Shown here: piece after piece, positions 13,321 through 25,400 of the stretch
How the letters are laid out: each line of letters begins with the position of its first letter
Numbering within the stretch: the first letter of the stretch is position 1
From: Xestospongia bergquistia
Taxonomy: Eukaryota; Porifera; Demospongiae; Haplosclerida; Petrosiidae
Reading direction: 5' to 3'
NCBI GenBank assembly: GCA_963965975.1
Contig: OZ014423.1
Span: 1,922,001-1,986,000 of the forward strand
Length of the DNA stretch: 64,000 nucleotides
Position numbers and translations under genes: made by a program
Notes under the pieces: model-generated
What the model saw: only the letters and a program-made list of their open reading frames with translations
The model's database searches: none
Told to the model about the DNA's origin: nothing

Positions 13321-13596
13321 GCTTCAGTTGTCAGTGCATTATAACTTGTCACCTGATATATCATGTGACATGGTACAAGGTACTATTCATGGGGTATCCC
13401 CATTGAGTGTTTGTGGGAGTACAAATCTTACACAGCATTACTTTAGCTGATAATAACGTTGAACTAAAACAATTGTTTCTGTAAGAACAATGATAATTAT
13501 ATTCATCAATCAACACTTTGGCTATATTAAATTATACACTCTAGTAATGTTATTGTTACGATACTCTTGTATTTACAGATATACTAAACAATATAG
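12601..13596. other. Intergenic, repeats
   Basis: It contains the upstream flank of the second receptor copy (similar to 9427-9660), dispersed-repeat copy 4 (13090-13390) and an AT/AC microsatellite. I see no gene. Confidence 0.6.
13090..13390. repeat. Dispersed repeat family, copy 4
   Basis: Same family as 7908-8190. The internal AT run is expanded at 13268-13320 into a (AT)n microsatellite with a short CA tail. Confidence 0.75.
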
Positions 13597-14277
13597 TTAA
13601 GTTTCTTCTTCATTGTCATCTGGTTGGGTTGGTAGAGCAGAGTGTAAAGATGGTAAACTGATATTGTCAAAAGAAAATGCGTCACTAGACATAGAAACTG
13701 TAGATGGAGAAAAGTACTCCTCAAACTTTAAATGACTCATAAGCTCATCCACCAACAGTTCTACATCATTTATTTCAGCATTAGCTAATAAATTGTTGGA
13801 TTTCTTGGATAAAGCAAAGTCATCAATTTCTTGTTGGATATCTTCCAAACTATCCTTGATTTCTGAAAGAGTGTGTTTTGTCTCTTTGATTGCTTTAATT
13901 GTATTCATATCAAAATTAGGTTCACTCAATAATTGTTTTAGCTTTTGTTGTTGCTCTTTGCATACTTCAATTTTTGTGTTCAATTCTATTTCCAATCTGT
14001 TCACTATTTGCTGATCTTCTCGTCTGTGCTTCTGCAGTCTTTGCTTGAGAGCTTGACAACGAGTATCCAATGAACTTTGAACACCAGAATGGAATTTTCG
14101 TACCATTTGATGTGCTGTGTGATGCTGTTTAGCAATTTCATTTTTCTTCTCTTCAATTCTTTTCAAAACTTTTTTAAACTCTTCATCTGCATCAACAACT
14201 CCTACACAATACATGAATAAGCATTGGTAGTACATACAAGCACATATAAATTTTTTAAAATAATAATTATTAAGTAC

Positions 14278-14322
<45 letters not shown>

Positions 14323-14680
14323 ATATATATAAAGGACAGGATTACTTAAGGTATTACCTGTATACATTGATCGAATAGAACTTGCACTGCTTTTGCAGTC
14401 AATATTCTCTAGTGCAATAGCAAGCACACTCCATGTTGGTTCATGACTGTTTTCAATCCAATATAATATCACTTCAGTCATTGCACGGTTAGTTTGCTCA
14501 AACTGTTTCAGCTGAGCACTTTTGATTCCCAGATGTATTCCAAGATCAAACCATTTTGGTTCAGCATTTTTGATAATTTTAAGAATATCAGCAATATCAT
14601 CTTCTGTGAGTGGCTCTGCAATAGAGAGAAAAGTATAAATATCGAACACAGAACCATTTCAAACTGAGTTTACCTGACAT
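13597..14680 (-). CDS. Death-domain / coiled-coil adaptor
   Basis: Three exons on the minus strand: 14674-14680, 14358-14615 and 13597-14201, giving 289 residues. Exon 1 carries only ATG TCA G. Residues about 5-90 form a death domain: spaced W..LGIHLGI, a central hydrophobic helix with YWIENS, then PTWSVLAIALE. The rest is a long charged coiled coil (roughly 100-240) and an acidic, serine-rich tail ending in DDNEEET. Death domains pair with other death domains in apoptosis and innate-immune signalling, and the coiled coil suggests dimerisation. It is transcribed divergently from the B-box/NHL gene at 14777. Intron 2 (156 bases, AT microsatellite) is open and in frame, so a retained-intron form is conceivable. 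A decayed copy lies at 21105-21677. Confidence 0.85.
14280..14331. repeat. (AT)n microsatellite in death-domain gene intron
   Basis: About 50 bases of alternating A/T. It reads in frame as an isoleucine/tyrosine run on the minus strand, an artefact of reading through the intron. Confidence 0.95.
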
Positions 14681-14776
14681 CGTTGAGAAACAAAGAATAG
14701 AGGGTGTGGCTAATGATATAGTATTGTGTGATAATAGAGATATTTGCTGAATTTGTTATTTATTAGTTTGCAAATC
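14681..14776. promoter_or_regulatory. Shared divergent promoter region
   Basis: Only 96 bases separate the two ATGs of head-to-head genes, so 5' untranslated regions and promoters must overlap or share elements. No TATA box stands out. The location follows from the gene positions; promoter function is inferred. Confidence 0.55.
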
Positions 14777-16444
14777 ATGGCAGAGAGAGTTGTTTACCGA
14801 TATATGTGCAGCAATCATGGAGTGGAGTTCTCTTACTATTGCGAATATTGTGGCTATTCGTTATGTCCTTTTTGTTTGCAGACAGGAACGCATGCCAAAC
14901 ATAGCGTTAAAACTTTAGCCGATTTTTATACCGACCAGAGACGAGAAGCTGAACGACTTCATGACAAAGCAGAAGAGTTAATTGGTTCTGCAAAGGAAAA
15001 ATCAGAAAACCTTCGTCAGTTGGCCAGTAATATTGAAAAAATCAAACAAAATAAAGCCGATAAATTAGATGAATTCCATGCTGCAGTTAAAAATTCCCTT
15101 CAAGAAAAATGCGAAGAAAACATTCAATCTCTTCAAACTCAAAAGGAAAAATGCGTAAAATTTCTAGACAAAGCGACGTCTAGAGTTCAAGAAAAACGTA
15201 AACAGTTTCGATCATCAAAAAAAGCAAAAAGTTTCCAGGTAGTACCTGAGCTACAGGATATTCTTTCCACCTGTTTACATGAAGATATCAGTTCTGTTAA
15301 CATCGACAAAGGAGGTATTGAAAACTCAATTAAGGAAAAGTTTCCTGAAATTAATGAAAATCCTAGTCATATTTATGACAGAGCATCATTGTTTATGGTG
15401 ATACCTTCAACAACAACACCACCACCACAATCTGACACAGTCACACCACCTCAATTGCCATCCAGACTTTCCCCAAAGACGACTGAAGATATTGAACTAG
15501 AAATCCTTCAACATTCAACATCTATAGATCTAACAGAACATCATCGAGATTTAGAATCATCTTGTGTTATTCCATCAACTCGTGCTGTTATTGGCAGCTT
15601 ACTTCCAAGACCTCAAGGTCTACCTGCACATCTGTCTGGCACATGTTCCACACAGAAAGGTGAGATTTTGATTGCAGACAGTAGAAATGGTTGCATTCAT
15701 AAACTCAATCAAGACCTCGTTGTTAAGCATACAATGATATGCAGGAAAGGATACCAGCCGTTGTTTCTTGCCTCATATGAAGGAAAAGTGTACACAATTG
15801 AAAGATCTTTGGGACACGGATGCTATCTTGGTACAAACGCTCATTTTTTATTTAATCGTCACCATCTGCGAGACATCAATACACCAAATGGTTTAGCAGT
15901 TGGTGCAAATACAGATAACAAAGTCCATTTATTTGTCACTAACACTTTACAAGAAGAAGGAGAGTTACAAAACAAAGTCATTGTATTGTCACAAAAAGGA
16001 GAGTACAGAGGAGAGATTTCGGAACAACATAGTCATATCAGACATCCATTTGGTATTGCATACGCATCCGTTGATAACAACCCATTTTTGGTTATCACAG
16101 ACATGGAGTGTGGCTGTTTAGCAAAAGTAGAACTCTCTGGAGGACATCTTTGGAGAGACAATGTGATGGCTCGTCAACCTGGAGTATTATCTAAACCTTT
16201 TGGGGTGGCCATTTTTCCACAGACAGGTCACATCGCTGTGACTGAACAAGAGCGACACCAAATAGCCTTGTTTACACCTGATGGTCATCTCATCAAACGA
16301 ATTGGTAGAGAAGGAAATGAAGATGGGACATTTAACAAACCACAGGCTATTGCTGTCAGTCCACGCAATGAACTTATTGTTGTAGACAGTGTAAATGATA
16401 AAATACAAATTATTCCTTGGGAATCTCTACGTCTTGATGATTGA
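14777..16444 (+). CDS. B-box / coiled-coil / NHL-repeat protein (TRIM-NHL-like, no RING)
   Basis: Intronless, 555 residues from ATG 14777 (an upstream in-frame ATG at 14744 is possible). Residues about 9-45 form a B-box type 2 zinc site: C-x2-H, C-x2-C, C-x2-C, H-x2-H. A coiled coil follows (about 55-160), then a threonine/proline-rich linker. From about 290 to the end are beta-propeller repeats of NHL type, with recurring phrases such as PNGLAVG, PFGIAYA, PFGVAIF and PQAIAVS, each followed by a VTD/VTE/VVDS-like strand. TRIM-NHL proteins bind RNA or act as ubiquitin ligases. This one lacks a RING, so ligase activity is not supported. It shares a promoter region with the death-domain gene, and a truncated copy lies at 21678-22180. 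Confidence 0.9.
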   Translation: MAERVVYRYMCSNHGVEFSYYCEYCGYSLCPFCLQTGTHAKHSVKTLADFYTDQRREAERLHDKAEELIGSAKEKSENLRQLASNIEKIKQNKADKLDEFHAAVKNSLQEKCEENIQSLQTQKEKCVKFLDKATSRVQEKRKQFRSSKKAKSFQVVPELQDILSTCLHEDISSVNIDKGGIENSIKEKFPEINENPSHIYDRASLFMVIPSTTTPPPQSDTVTPPQLPSRLSPKTTEDIELEILQHSTSIDLTEHHRDLESSCVIPSTRAVIGSLLPRPQGLPAHLSGTCSTQKGEILIADSRNGCIHKLNQDLVVKHTMICRKGYQPLFLASYEGKVYTIERSLGHGCYLGTNAHFLFNRHHLRDINTPNGLAVGANTDNKVHLFVTNTLQEEGELQNKVIVLSQKGEYRGEISEQHSHIRHPFGIAYASVDNNPFLVITDMECGCLAKVELSGGHLWRDNVMARQPGVLSKPFGVAIFPQTGHIAVTEQERHQIALFTPDGHLIKRIGREGNEDGTFNKPQAIAVSPRNELIVVDSVNDKIQIIPWESLRLDD

Positions 16445-16686
16445 TTGGATTTGTGTGTTTTATAAAAATCCAGGCAATAACTGGATTACAATACATTAAT
16501 AAGTTGTGTGCATATATACTACACTATTATAAATATTATGCAGTTCCTGAGTACTGCTGTAATTTAGATTAAATCTTTTATTTAAAATTGCAACATAAAA
16601 TGATAAACATAAAAATATTACTTTATCAAGGGCAGATAATAAAGCACACTGTCTTTCTTCATACACACCATACTAATGACGATTAG
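16445..16686. other. Convergent 3' region of NHL and PPT2-like genes
   Basis: Non-coding, 3' flank of both genes. It recurs at 22180-22418 in the duplicated unit, showing that the duplication spans this junction. Confidence 0.7.
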
Positions 16687-19065
16687 CTAGTTATCAAGCC
16701 ACTGTTTAATACAACAGTCAAATACACTCTGATTATTATGCCAATGTTCATGTTTTACTCCTGGTATTTCATACATTTTTACTTTCCCAGCACTGGCAAG
16801 TGTCTTGAGACCAAAGCTGTCATTGACATAGAACTATAATAAAGAAAATGAAACAACAAGAATAGAGTTGTAAAAATCATCCTTAGATTATTTTGATAGT
16901 ACTGCTATTGCTGTAAGGGATGATTATTGGTAACTTAAAGACTGAAGTGTTGCCAGAAACTATTGATCTGCTCATAGACGTTTCTCAAGTAACAGAACTC
17001 AGAAGCTTCAATCAGTCACACCTAATTCAAAGCACTCACAGTACAAATAATGTTCATTGGTTCCTACGTGCATCAGCAGTTATTATATGTGAATTAATGT
17101 TTTTGGTTACTCTTGAAATTTGCATACAACAATACAATAAAAAGACGAAAACAAACATACCAGTATAGTTAATGGTCCTAAACAATATTAGGACTGCCTA
17201 TCATGCTGCATGTGTCAGGTAGAAAAATGAACCATTGCACAAAGCATAGCTGTTACAATAAAGTACTTGCCTGTTGTGAGGGAAGTGGATCTACTTCAGA
17301 AGCACTATTGACCTTGTAAAACCCAAAGTGACTACATGAAAAATAAAATATTTACTATGACATCATGCATATTGATAACATCAGTCACATGATACGTATA
17401 ATACATTATCAAAATGTGTACATTAATAATATGCATTAGCTATGTAATGTGTAGCCCATATAAATACATTAATTGATTACACAGTGGGAAGTATAATAAC
17501 AACTAAGAGCTAGCACTGCAACATTCACTATGAAGAGAATAGAATGGAGCCTCCCTATAACTTCATTGATCATTAGTTTTTAGTAATAGTCCTCTCTAGT
17601 AAGGTGTGGTAGACATAATATTTTACTCACCTAGATTGCCATGGAGTAATAGCCCCATCATCAGGACCTCCTATCAAAACTAACTGTTGAAGTTTTAAGA
17701 AATTAGTCTTAAATTCTAAAGAAAATCAATAATGATGTCATAATTCATCAATACATCATTTAATAATTGTATACTCAAGTTCTTTGCATGATGAAGAAAT
17801 TTTGTGGTTTTCATGGCAAGAGGTAACCATGAATATTCTTAACACACAATTATTATAAAGACACACCCACATCAGGGTAGGGAGGAGGAGGGTTTAATAA
17901 ATTTTAGGCCAAATGGAAAAATAGAAATCCAAAGAGTTTTTATAGACTAGTAACTTACCTTTCATCTACAAAATTATAATTGATGAAATAACCAGTTATA
18001 CAGTATAGTAATATTCTACTTACGTGGACTACTCCCATTGTTCAGAAGTGGGAGAAAGTTACAATGTTCAAAGTATTGTTTTTGGTGATAAGGATCTAAT
18101 ATAAATTCGTATTAAGCTAGGAACATAATTATACACATATATTATACCATTCCAGTAGTTTGCAAATGATATTTCCTGACCAAGATCAGTATAAAAAAAC
18201 CTATAAAAAGAGAATTAAAATGATTTCATTAGACATTTTTGGTATTTATCTAAGACTATAACAATATGGACTGCTATACATATAAAGTAGTAATTAATAT
18301 CCTATTAATATAATGTATTCTGTTCATGTTGAAAATGACCAGTAACTCAGTGTTATAACTCTGGCTACAAATGAGCTAGAGATAAATGGTTTGTACCATT
18401 CACAAAGCCTTGTAAGCTCGCAATTTAAAAAAAAAAACTAGAGCAATAAATATTTAGGAAAATTACAAACCTACATGAAATCTCATACAAGGTAAGTGGT
18501 ATTCTTTGCATTCCATTATGACCTAACATCGCACATATTATTTATGAATGTTTGCACAAGTTAAGCACTCTCTAGCTCAAGAAGAAAAGTTCAGCAACTG
18601 TCAAAAGCACCTATAATAATAAATGCAGGATATATTAAGAAGAACAGCAAAGATCCATGAAAAGCTTTAATATGACTCTCAAAAATCTTTGTAAAATGAA
18701 GTTAGGTATGACATTGATTATTATCAACATTATTGAAATTCCAACTAAACTACAGTCATTGTCAATGTGAACAGAGTATAGATAGATATAACATTATCAT
18801 ATATTATGTTGTGTAATTACTGCTTTACTAACAAGTATATGTTGTCTCGAGTATACTTGGGAAATTTCTTATAAAAATCAGTATCTGTATAGTAAGAAAA
18901 CAAAATTAATTTTACTGATAGAACAATAAAAAGCTTCAACATGAATTAATATCAATGATAGTATCTTATCATTCATGTTTCTCCATAAATGGAGAGAACC
19001 TCAGTCAAAATGAAGTTAGATATTTCTAAACAAAAGCAGTCACAAGTTCAGACATAACATCACAA

Positions 19066-19104
<39 letters not shown>

Positions 19105-20761
19105 ATTAATGTTTTTATTAATAGATGAAGCTATTGATCTATTACTATTGTTATTATGTTATTAACATGACAAGATCTATATTAAGTTACTTGAAATATG
19201 ACTTTTGAACACATTTAGCATTTAAAATTGTAAGAATCAACAACATGGAAGTAGTTGTTTTACTTTTTACTATAAAAACTGATTACTTTTTTGTTGACAG
19301 TGTACATGTATATGACATTATAGCTTATTTGGTGCTAATATATATTTTAAAGAAATCATGAAGTATATATGTTAACAAACATACCATGACAATTAAAGGA
19401 TGATAATTAGTGAGTAACTCAGCCACATAATGAAAACAATACTAATTAAACTACAAAAAGTTCAAGTACATTTGATAGCTCTATCTTACATTTTAAAGCA
19501 TACTTGAAAAATGCTACTTATGTACCTCCAAATTGGCCAGCATGTGGGCTGGACAGAGAGATAAAGGTGTGGACATTGTGTTCAAAATTCTCTAATATAC
19601 CACGACAAACTAGACCACCTAAAAAATGAAAATCATTATAGTCTGAAAATGAATTTAACCATATCATTACAATGAAATTATAAAATACTTTATTCTTTAT
19701 TATGGCTTTAATTTATCAAAATATCTTTACTATTACTTTTTAAAATTACAATGAAGATTACTTTAAGGATTATGTGATAATTTCTCAGATAATACAGTCA
19801 AATTATTATATATCTCATATCATATATATATATATATATGCACAAAGACTTGCTACCTTGAGAATAACAGACCAAGTTGACTCCATTTTCAGCTGCATCC
19901 ATAACTGGTTTCATTTTACTATAAACTCCTTTCACTTGATCCCACATCTTTTCCATACTACGTGCATTATTGTAGTCACTAATATCAGTTACCTACAGTA
20001 CAAATGTCTATAACTTTAATAAACATGGCATAATCCCTGAGACAAACATTAGTAATATCAAAGATAAAGAGTGAAATAATCAAAGAAACTGCCAAACATT
20101 TAGTAATGAGTTTTAAAGAATGCTAATTTTATAAAGTACCCTTGATCTTATCAACGAAAGTATTCATATTTTTATCGCTGGTGAAAATCCCACATAATAC
20201 AATCATAGGATGCATGATAGTCAAGAGTCTTCTTTATCAAAGAAAGAGACAGAACAACCAAAAGGGCAATTAGTAGAGTCATATCTCTTTAACAGTCCAC
20301 ATTAATAATTAATTTAGGAACTATAATTACCTCAATTTCAAAAACATAGTGTCTAGAGTGCTGGCAACTGAACACCATAATTTAATATGAAAAAAATACG
20401 TTTAGATTTTAATGTTTAAGGTTTAGGATCTAGGGTATAGTATTAAATTCCCATTGAAGTACAGCATTCTATTACCAGCACATGTACAACAAACACTACC
20501 TTTCAAAAAAACAAAGGATCTGTCACATACCAATATATATTATGGCACTTAACGCACTTTAGCTCATAAACAGGCAATACTCACTACACTTGTACTTACC
20601 TCTATACCAGGGTAAGCAGTCTTGATCATGTCAACAAGAGTGTTCATGTCAGAATCACTAGCAAATATTCCGTGCATTATAATAACAGGACGATATGTAA
20701 GACCATTTTCTATGATTAAAGAGAGAGATAGGACAACCAACAGGACAGTTAGAAGAGCCAT
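16687..20761 (-). CDS. Palmitoyl-protein thioesterase PPT2-like, copy 1
   Basis: Lysosomal thioesterase of the PPT2 family, which removes acyl groups from thioester-linked substrates. Nine exons: 20600-20761, 19857-19992, 19526-19618, 18833-18884, 18148-18200, 18024-18095, 17631-17715, 17271-17331, 16687-16833, giving 286 residues (human PPT2 about 302). It has an N-terminal signal peptide followed by [11 protein letters not shown], the nucleophile motif CYSQGG, GGPDDG with the catalytic aspartate, and a histidine in HEHWHNN near the C-terminus. All three catalytic residues are present. Exon 8 uses a GC donor (GCAAGT). Intron 8 carries extra sequence absent from copy 2. A decayed alternative exon 1 sits in intron 1 (20140-20282). 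Copies 2 and 3 follow at 22419-26155 and 26281-28014. Confidence 0.93.
19066..19103. repeat. (TTA)n microsatellite
   Basis: About 12 TTA/ATT units inside an intron of thioesterase copy 1. Copy 2 has a shorter version at about 24252-24272. Confidence 0.95.
20140..20282 (-). pseudogene. Decayed alternative first exon of thioesterase copy 1
   Basis: Read on the minus strand from an ATG at 20282, it begins like a thioesterase signal peptide ([16 protein letters not shown]) and then loses frame in the YRPVIV/HGIF region and hits a stop. The intact counterpart is the inner first exon of copy 2 (25677-25835). Confidence 0.8.
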
Positions 20762-21104
20762 CTATGGACCAACCTATAGCAATGACACACCCACTATAGG
20801 AAGTATGGTTATAGCAATGTCCAAATTTTAATAGAACATGTAAACTATTTTTACTATAGAAATTCATTTTCTTGCATTTTGATACACTAATTTGAACACT
20901 TTGTATAAACGTTGCATTATTACAGTAAATGTTTGGGAGAATATATAAATTATTTTGCTATGAAAAAAATATTTTCTTACATTGTACATATAATAACATG
21001 AATATAATATATATATATATATAGTATATATTTAAATGACTTGTCAACTTTAACTTTAACTTTAAATGACTATGCATCAACTTTAAATGACTATGCATCC
21101 ACCA
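20762..21104. other. Intergenic between thioesterase copy 1 and the decayed unit
   Basis: AT-rich, with a short TA run near 21008-21024 and small internal repeats of an ACTTTAAATGACTATGCATC type around 21050-21100. No gene seen. Confidence 0.6.
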
Positions 21105-21677
21105 ACAGTTCTACATCATTTATTTCAGTATTAGCTAATATTTCTTGGACAAAGCAAAATCATCAATTTTTGTTTTTTGTTGGGTATCTTCCAAACTATC
21201 CTTAATTTCTGACAGAGCTAGTGTGTATTGTCTCTTTGATCACTATAATTGTATTTCATATCAAAATTAAGCTCACTCAAGCTCAATAATTGTTTTAGCT
21301 TTTGTTCTTGCTCTTTATGGTGATATATTAGTGTCAAAGTTCTATTGGTACTTGAGGTGAAATGTGGATGGAACACAAGCACTGTGACTTGTCTCTTAAA
21401 ATTAAGCATCAACAAAATGTTTCCAGATTCGTTTAAAGTTTAGGGAGTAGTTTAGTAGGTACTCCTTCTCAATTTTTATCCCTTCACATACACAATATTC
21501 ATATAAGTATTATATTCAAAATGTCTGACAAGATGATAATTTTTAATAGTAAAATAGTCTGTATCTTCTAAATTGATCGAAGAGAACTAACACTGCTTTT
21601 GCAGCCAATATTCTCTAATGCATTGATTGTTTCAATCCAAAATAATATCATTTCAGTCATTGCACAGTTGGTTTGCA
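21105..21677 (-). pseudogene. Remnant of death-domain gene copy
   Basis: Blocks 21105-21310 match the last exon of the gene at 13597-14680 (the region encoding AEINDVELLVDEL and part of the coiled coil) with many indels. Block 21575-21677 matches part of its second exon. The coding frame is destroyed. Confidence 0.85.
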
Positions 21678-22180
21678 AATACATTTATTTGTCACTGACA
21701 CTTTACAAAAAGGAGAGTTACAAAGTCAAAGTGTTGTCACAAAAAAGTGAATACAGAGGAGAGATTGAAGAACAACATAATCAAATCAGACATCCATTTG
21801 GTATATTGTATATGCATCCATTGATAACAAGCCATTTTTGGTCATCACAGACATCGAATGTGGCTGTTTAGCAAAAGTAGAAATCTCTGGAGGACATCTT
21901 TATTTGGAGAAATAATGTAATGGCTCGTCAACCTGGAGTATTGTCTAAACCTTTTGTAGTGTACATTTTCCACAGACAGGTCACATTGCTGTGACTGAAC
22001 AAGAACGACACCAAATAGCCTTGTTTACACGTAATGGTCATCTCATCAAACGAATTGATAGAGAAGGAAATGAAAATGAGAAATTTAACAAACCACAGGC
22101 TATTTATTAGGCTATGCTGTCAGTCCACACAATGAACCTATTGTTATAGAATCTCTAAGTCTAGAAAAACTCAATGATTG
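21678..22180 (+). pseudogene. Truncated remnant of B-box/NHL gene copy
   Basis: It begins abruptly inside the NHL propeller (equivalent of about 15925 in the intact gene) and runs to its 3' end with several frameshifts and stops. A last recognisable piece encodes a form of QAIAVS...IIPWESL. The B-box, coiled coil and linker are missing because a deletion joins it directly to the death-domain remnant. Confidence 0.88.
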
Positions 22181-22418
22181 ACTTAATTTGTTTTTTATAA
22201 AAATCCAGGCAATAACTGGATTACAATACATTAATAAGTTGTGTCCATATATACTACACTATCATAAATATTATGGAATTCCAGAGTATTGTAATTTAGA
22301 TTAAATGTTTTATTTAAAATTGCAACATAAAGTGATAAACATAAAAATATTACTATATCAAGGGTAGATAATACAGCATGTTGTCTTTCTTCATACACAC
22401 AATACTGATGATGATTAG

Positions 22419-25400
22419 CTAGTTATCAAGCCATTGTTTAATACAACAGTCAAATACAGTCTGATTAGTATGCCAATGAATATGTTCTACATCTGGTATT
22501 TCATATACTTTTACTTTCCCAGCACTGTCAAGTGTCTGGAGACCAAAGCTGTCACTTACATAGAACTATAATAAAGAAACAGAAACAAAAATGAACCAAG
22601 CATAGCTGTTACAATAAAGTACTTGCCTGTTGTGAGGAAAATGGATCTACTTCAGAAGCATTATTGACTTTGTAAAACCCAAAGTGACTACATCAAAAAT
22701 AAAATATATTACTATGACACCATGTATGTTGATAACATCAGTCACATGATACGTATAATACATTATCAAATGTTTACACTAATAATATGCATTGGCCATG
22801 TAATATGTAGTCCATATAAATACATTAATTGATTATACAGTAGTAAGTACAGTAACAACAAAGAGATAGCACTGCAACATTCACTATGAAGAGAATGGAA
22901 CTTCCCTATAACATCATTGATTATTAGTTTTTAGTAATAGTCCTCCCTAGTAAAGTGTGGTGGACATAATATTTTACTCACCTAGATTGCCATGGAGTAA
23001 TAACCCCATCATCAGGACCTCCTATCAAAACTAACTGTTGCAGTTTTAAGAAATTAGTCTTATACTCTAAAGAAAATCAATACATTATTTAATAGCTGTG
23101 TATAGTCAAGTTATTTTCATGATGAAGGGGAGAGGGTTAATAAATTTTGGGCCAAATAGAAAAAGTAAATACAAAAAGCTTTTTGTAAACTAGTAACCTA
23201 CTTTTCATCTGCAAAATGAAAATAACCAGATATACAGTACAGTAATATTCTACTTACGTGGACTACTCCCATTATTGAGAAGTGGGAGAAAGTCACAATT
23301 TTCGAAGTATTCTTTTTGATGATAAGGATCTAATATAAATTTGTATTAAAGTTACAAACATCATTATACACATATATTATACCATTCCAGTAGTTTGCAA
23401 TTGAGAATTCCTGACCAAGATCAGTATAGAAAAATCTATAAAAAGAACATTAAAATAATTTCATTAGACATTTTGGTATTTATCTAAGACTATAACAATA
23501 TGGACTGATATACTTATAAAGTAGTAATTAATATCCTATTAATATAATATATTCTGTTCATGTTGAAAATGACCAGTAACTCAGTGTTATAACTCTGGAT
23601 ATAAATGAACTAGAGATAAATGGTTTATACCATTCACAAAACTTTGAAGCTTGTACTTTTTTCAAACAGAACACTAATTATTTAGGAAAGTTGCTTTTCA
23701 TGGTTCTTTGGTTCATTTTTAACAGTTTCTGAAAATTTCTGTTTGAGCTAGAGAACGCTTATGTGAGCATTTGTTAATAACATGCAAATTATGCATGACA
23801 TCAGATTATGATGGAATGCAAAGAACATCATTTGCTTTGCATGGGATTTCTGGTTTGCTTCAATTTGTCACAAAAAATTTTGCAGTAATGACACCATGCC
23901 AAAAGAAAACTTTGTAACAATGATACTATGCCCAAATTAGGTATGACATTGTTTATTATCTACATTATTGAAATTCCAACTAAACTACAGTCATTGTCAA
24001 TGTGAACAGAGTATAGATAGATATAACATTATCATATATTATGTTGTGTAGTTACTGCTTTACTAACAAGTATATGTTGTCTCGAGTATACTTGGGAAAT
24101 TCTTTCAAATAAATAGTATCTGTAATAGAAAGTAAATAAAATTATTATTAATGATAGGATCTTATCATTCATGTTTCTTCATAAATGAAGTCAAAAATGA
24201 AGTTAGATATTTCTAAACAAAAGCAATTACAAGTCCAAACATAGGATCATAATATTATTATTATTATTATTAAATCGATGTTTCTGTTAATAGATAAAGC
24301 TATTGTAAATCTATTACTATTATATAACTATCTATTACAAATTACTATTATCATTACTAACATGACAAGATCCTATAATAGGTTAGCTAAAATAATGACT
24401 TTTAAACATTTTGGCACTTAAAATCAAAAACAACAACATGGAAGTAGTCAATTTTATTCTTTTATTACAAAAACAGTTTACTTTTCTTGTTTACTGTGTA
24501 TATAAAGGAGACATTACTGCATGGATATATTACTGTTACTATAACTATTACTATACGCCAGGTCATGTGTTACTCAATCTTATTGTATGGCATAATAGCT
24601 TATTTGGTGTTAATAAGGAATCAGAAAGTGCACATGTTGAGCACATGTTAACAAACACACCATATGTATAATTAGCAGCCACATAGTGATAATAGTACTA
24701 CTAAACTACTAAAAGTTCAAGTGATATTTGACAGCTCTATCTTACATTTTGCTATATTTGAAAAATGCTATTTATGTACCTCCAAATTGACCAGCTTGTG
24801 GGCTGGACAGAGAGATAAATGTGTGGACATTGTGTTCAAAATTCTCTAATACCCCGCGACAAACTAGACCACCTAAAATATTAAAATAAAAACAGTTTGA
24901 AACAAAAATAAAAATAAATTTGTTAACCAAATTAATGAATTACATTAAGGATTATGTGATATTTTCTCACATAATACAGTCAAATTATTATAATTATATC
25001 TCATATCATATATATGTATACAAAGACTTGTTACCTTGAGAATAACAGATCAAGTTGACTCCATCTTCAGCTGCATCCATAACTGGTTTCATTTTATTAT
25101 AAACTCCTTTCACTTGATCCCACATCTTTTCCAGACTACGTGCATCATTGTAGTCACTAATATCAGTTACCTACAGTACAAATATCATTGTAGTCACTAA
25201 TATCAGCTACCTACAGTACAAATATCATTGTAGTCACTAATATCAGTTACCTACAGTACAAATATCATTGTAGTCACTAATATCAGTTACCTACAGTACA
25301 AATATCATTGTAGTCACTAATATCAGTTACTTACAACACAAATACCATTAACTTTAATAAACATAGCATAACCCCTTAGACAAACATTAGCAAACATGAA

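Noticed and set aside
15900..16408. Open frames on both strands inside the NHL propeller
   Set aside because: They are shadows of the real NHL-protein frame.
25144..25343. CRISPR-like direct repeats
   Set aside because: The units are contiguous without spacers and contain a splice acceptor plus coding bases in a eukaryotic gene.
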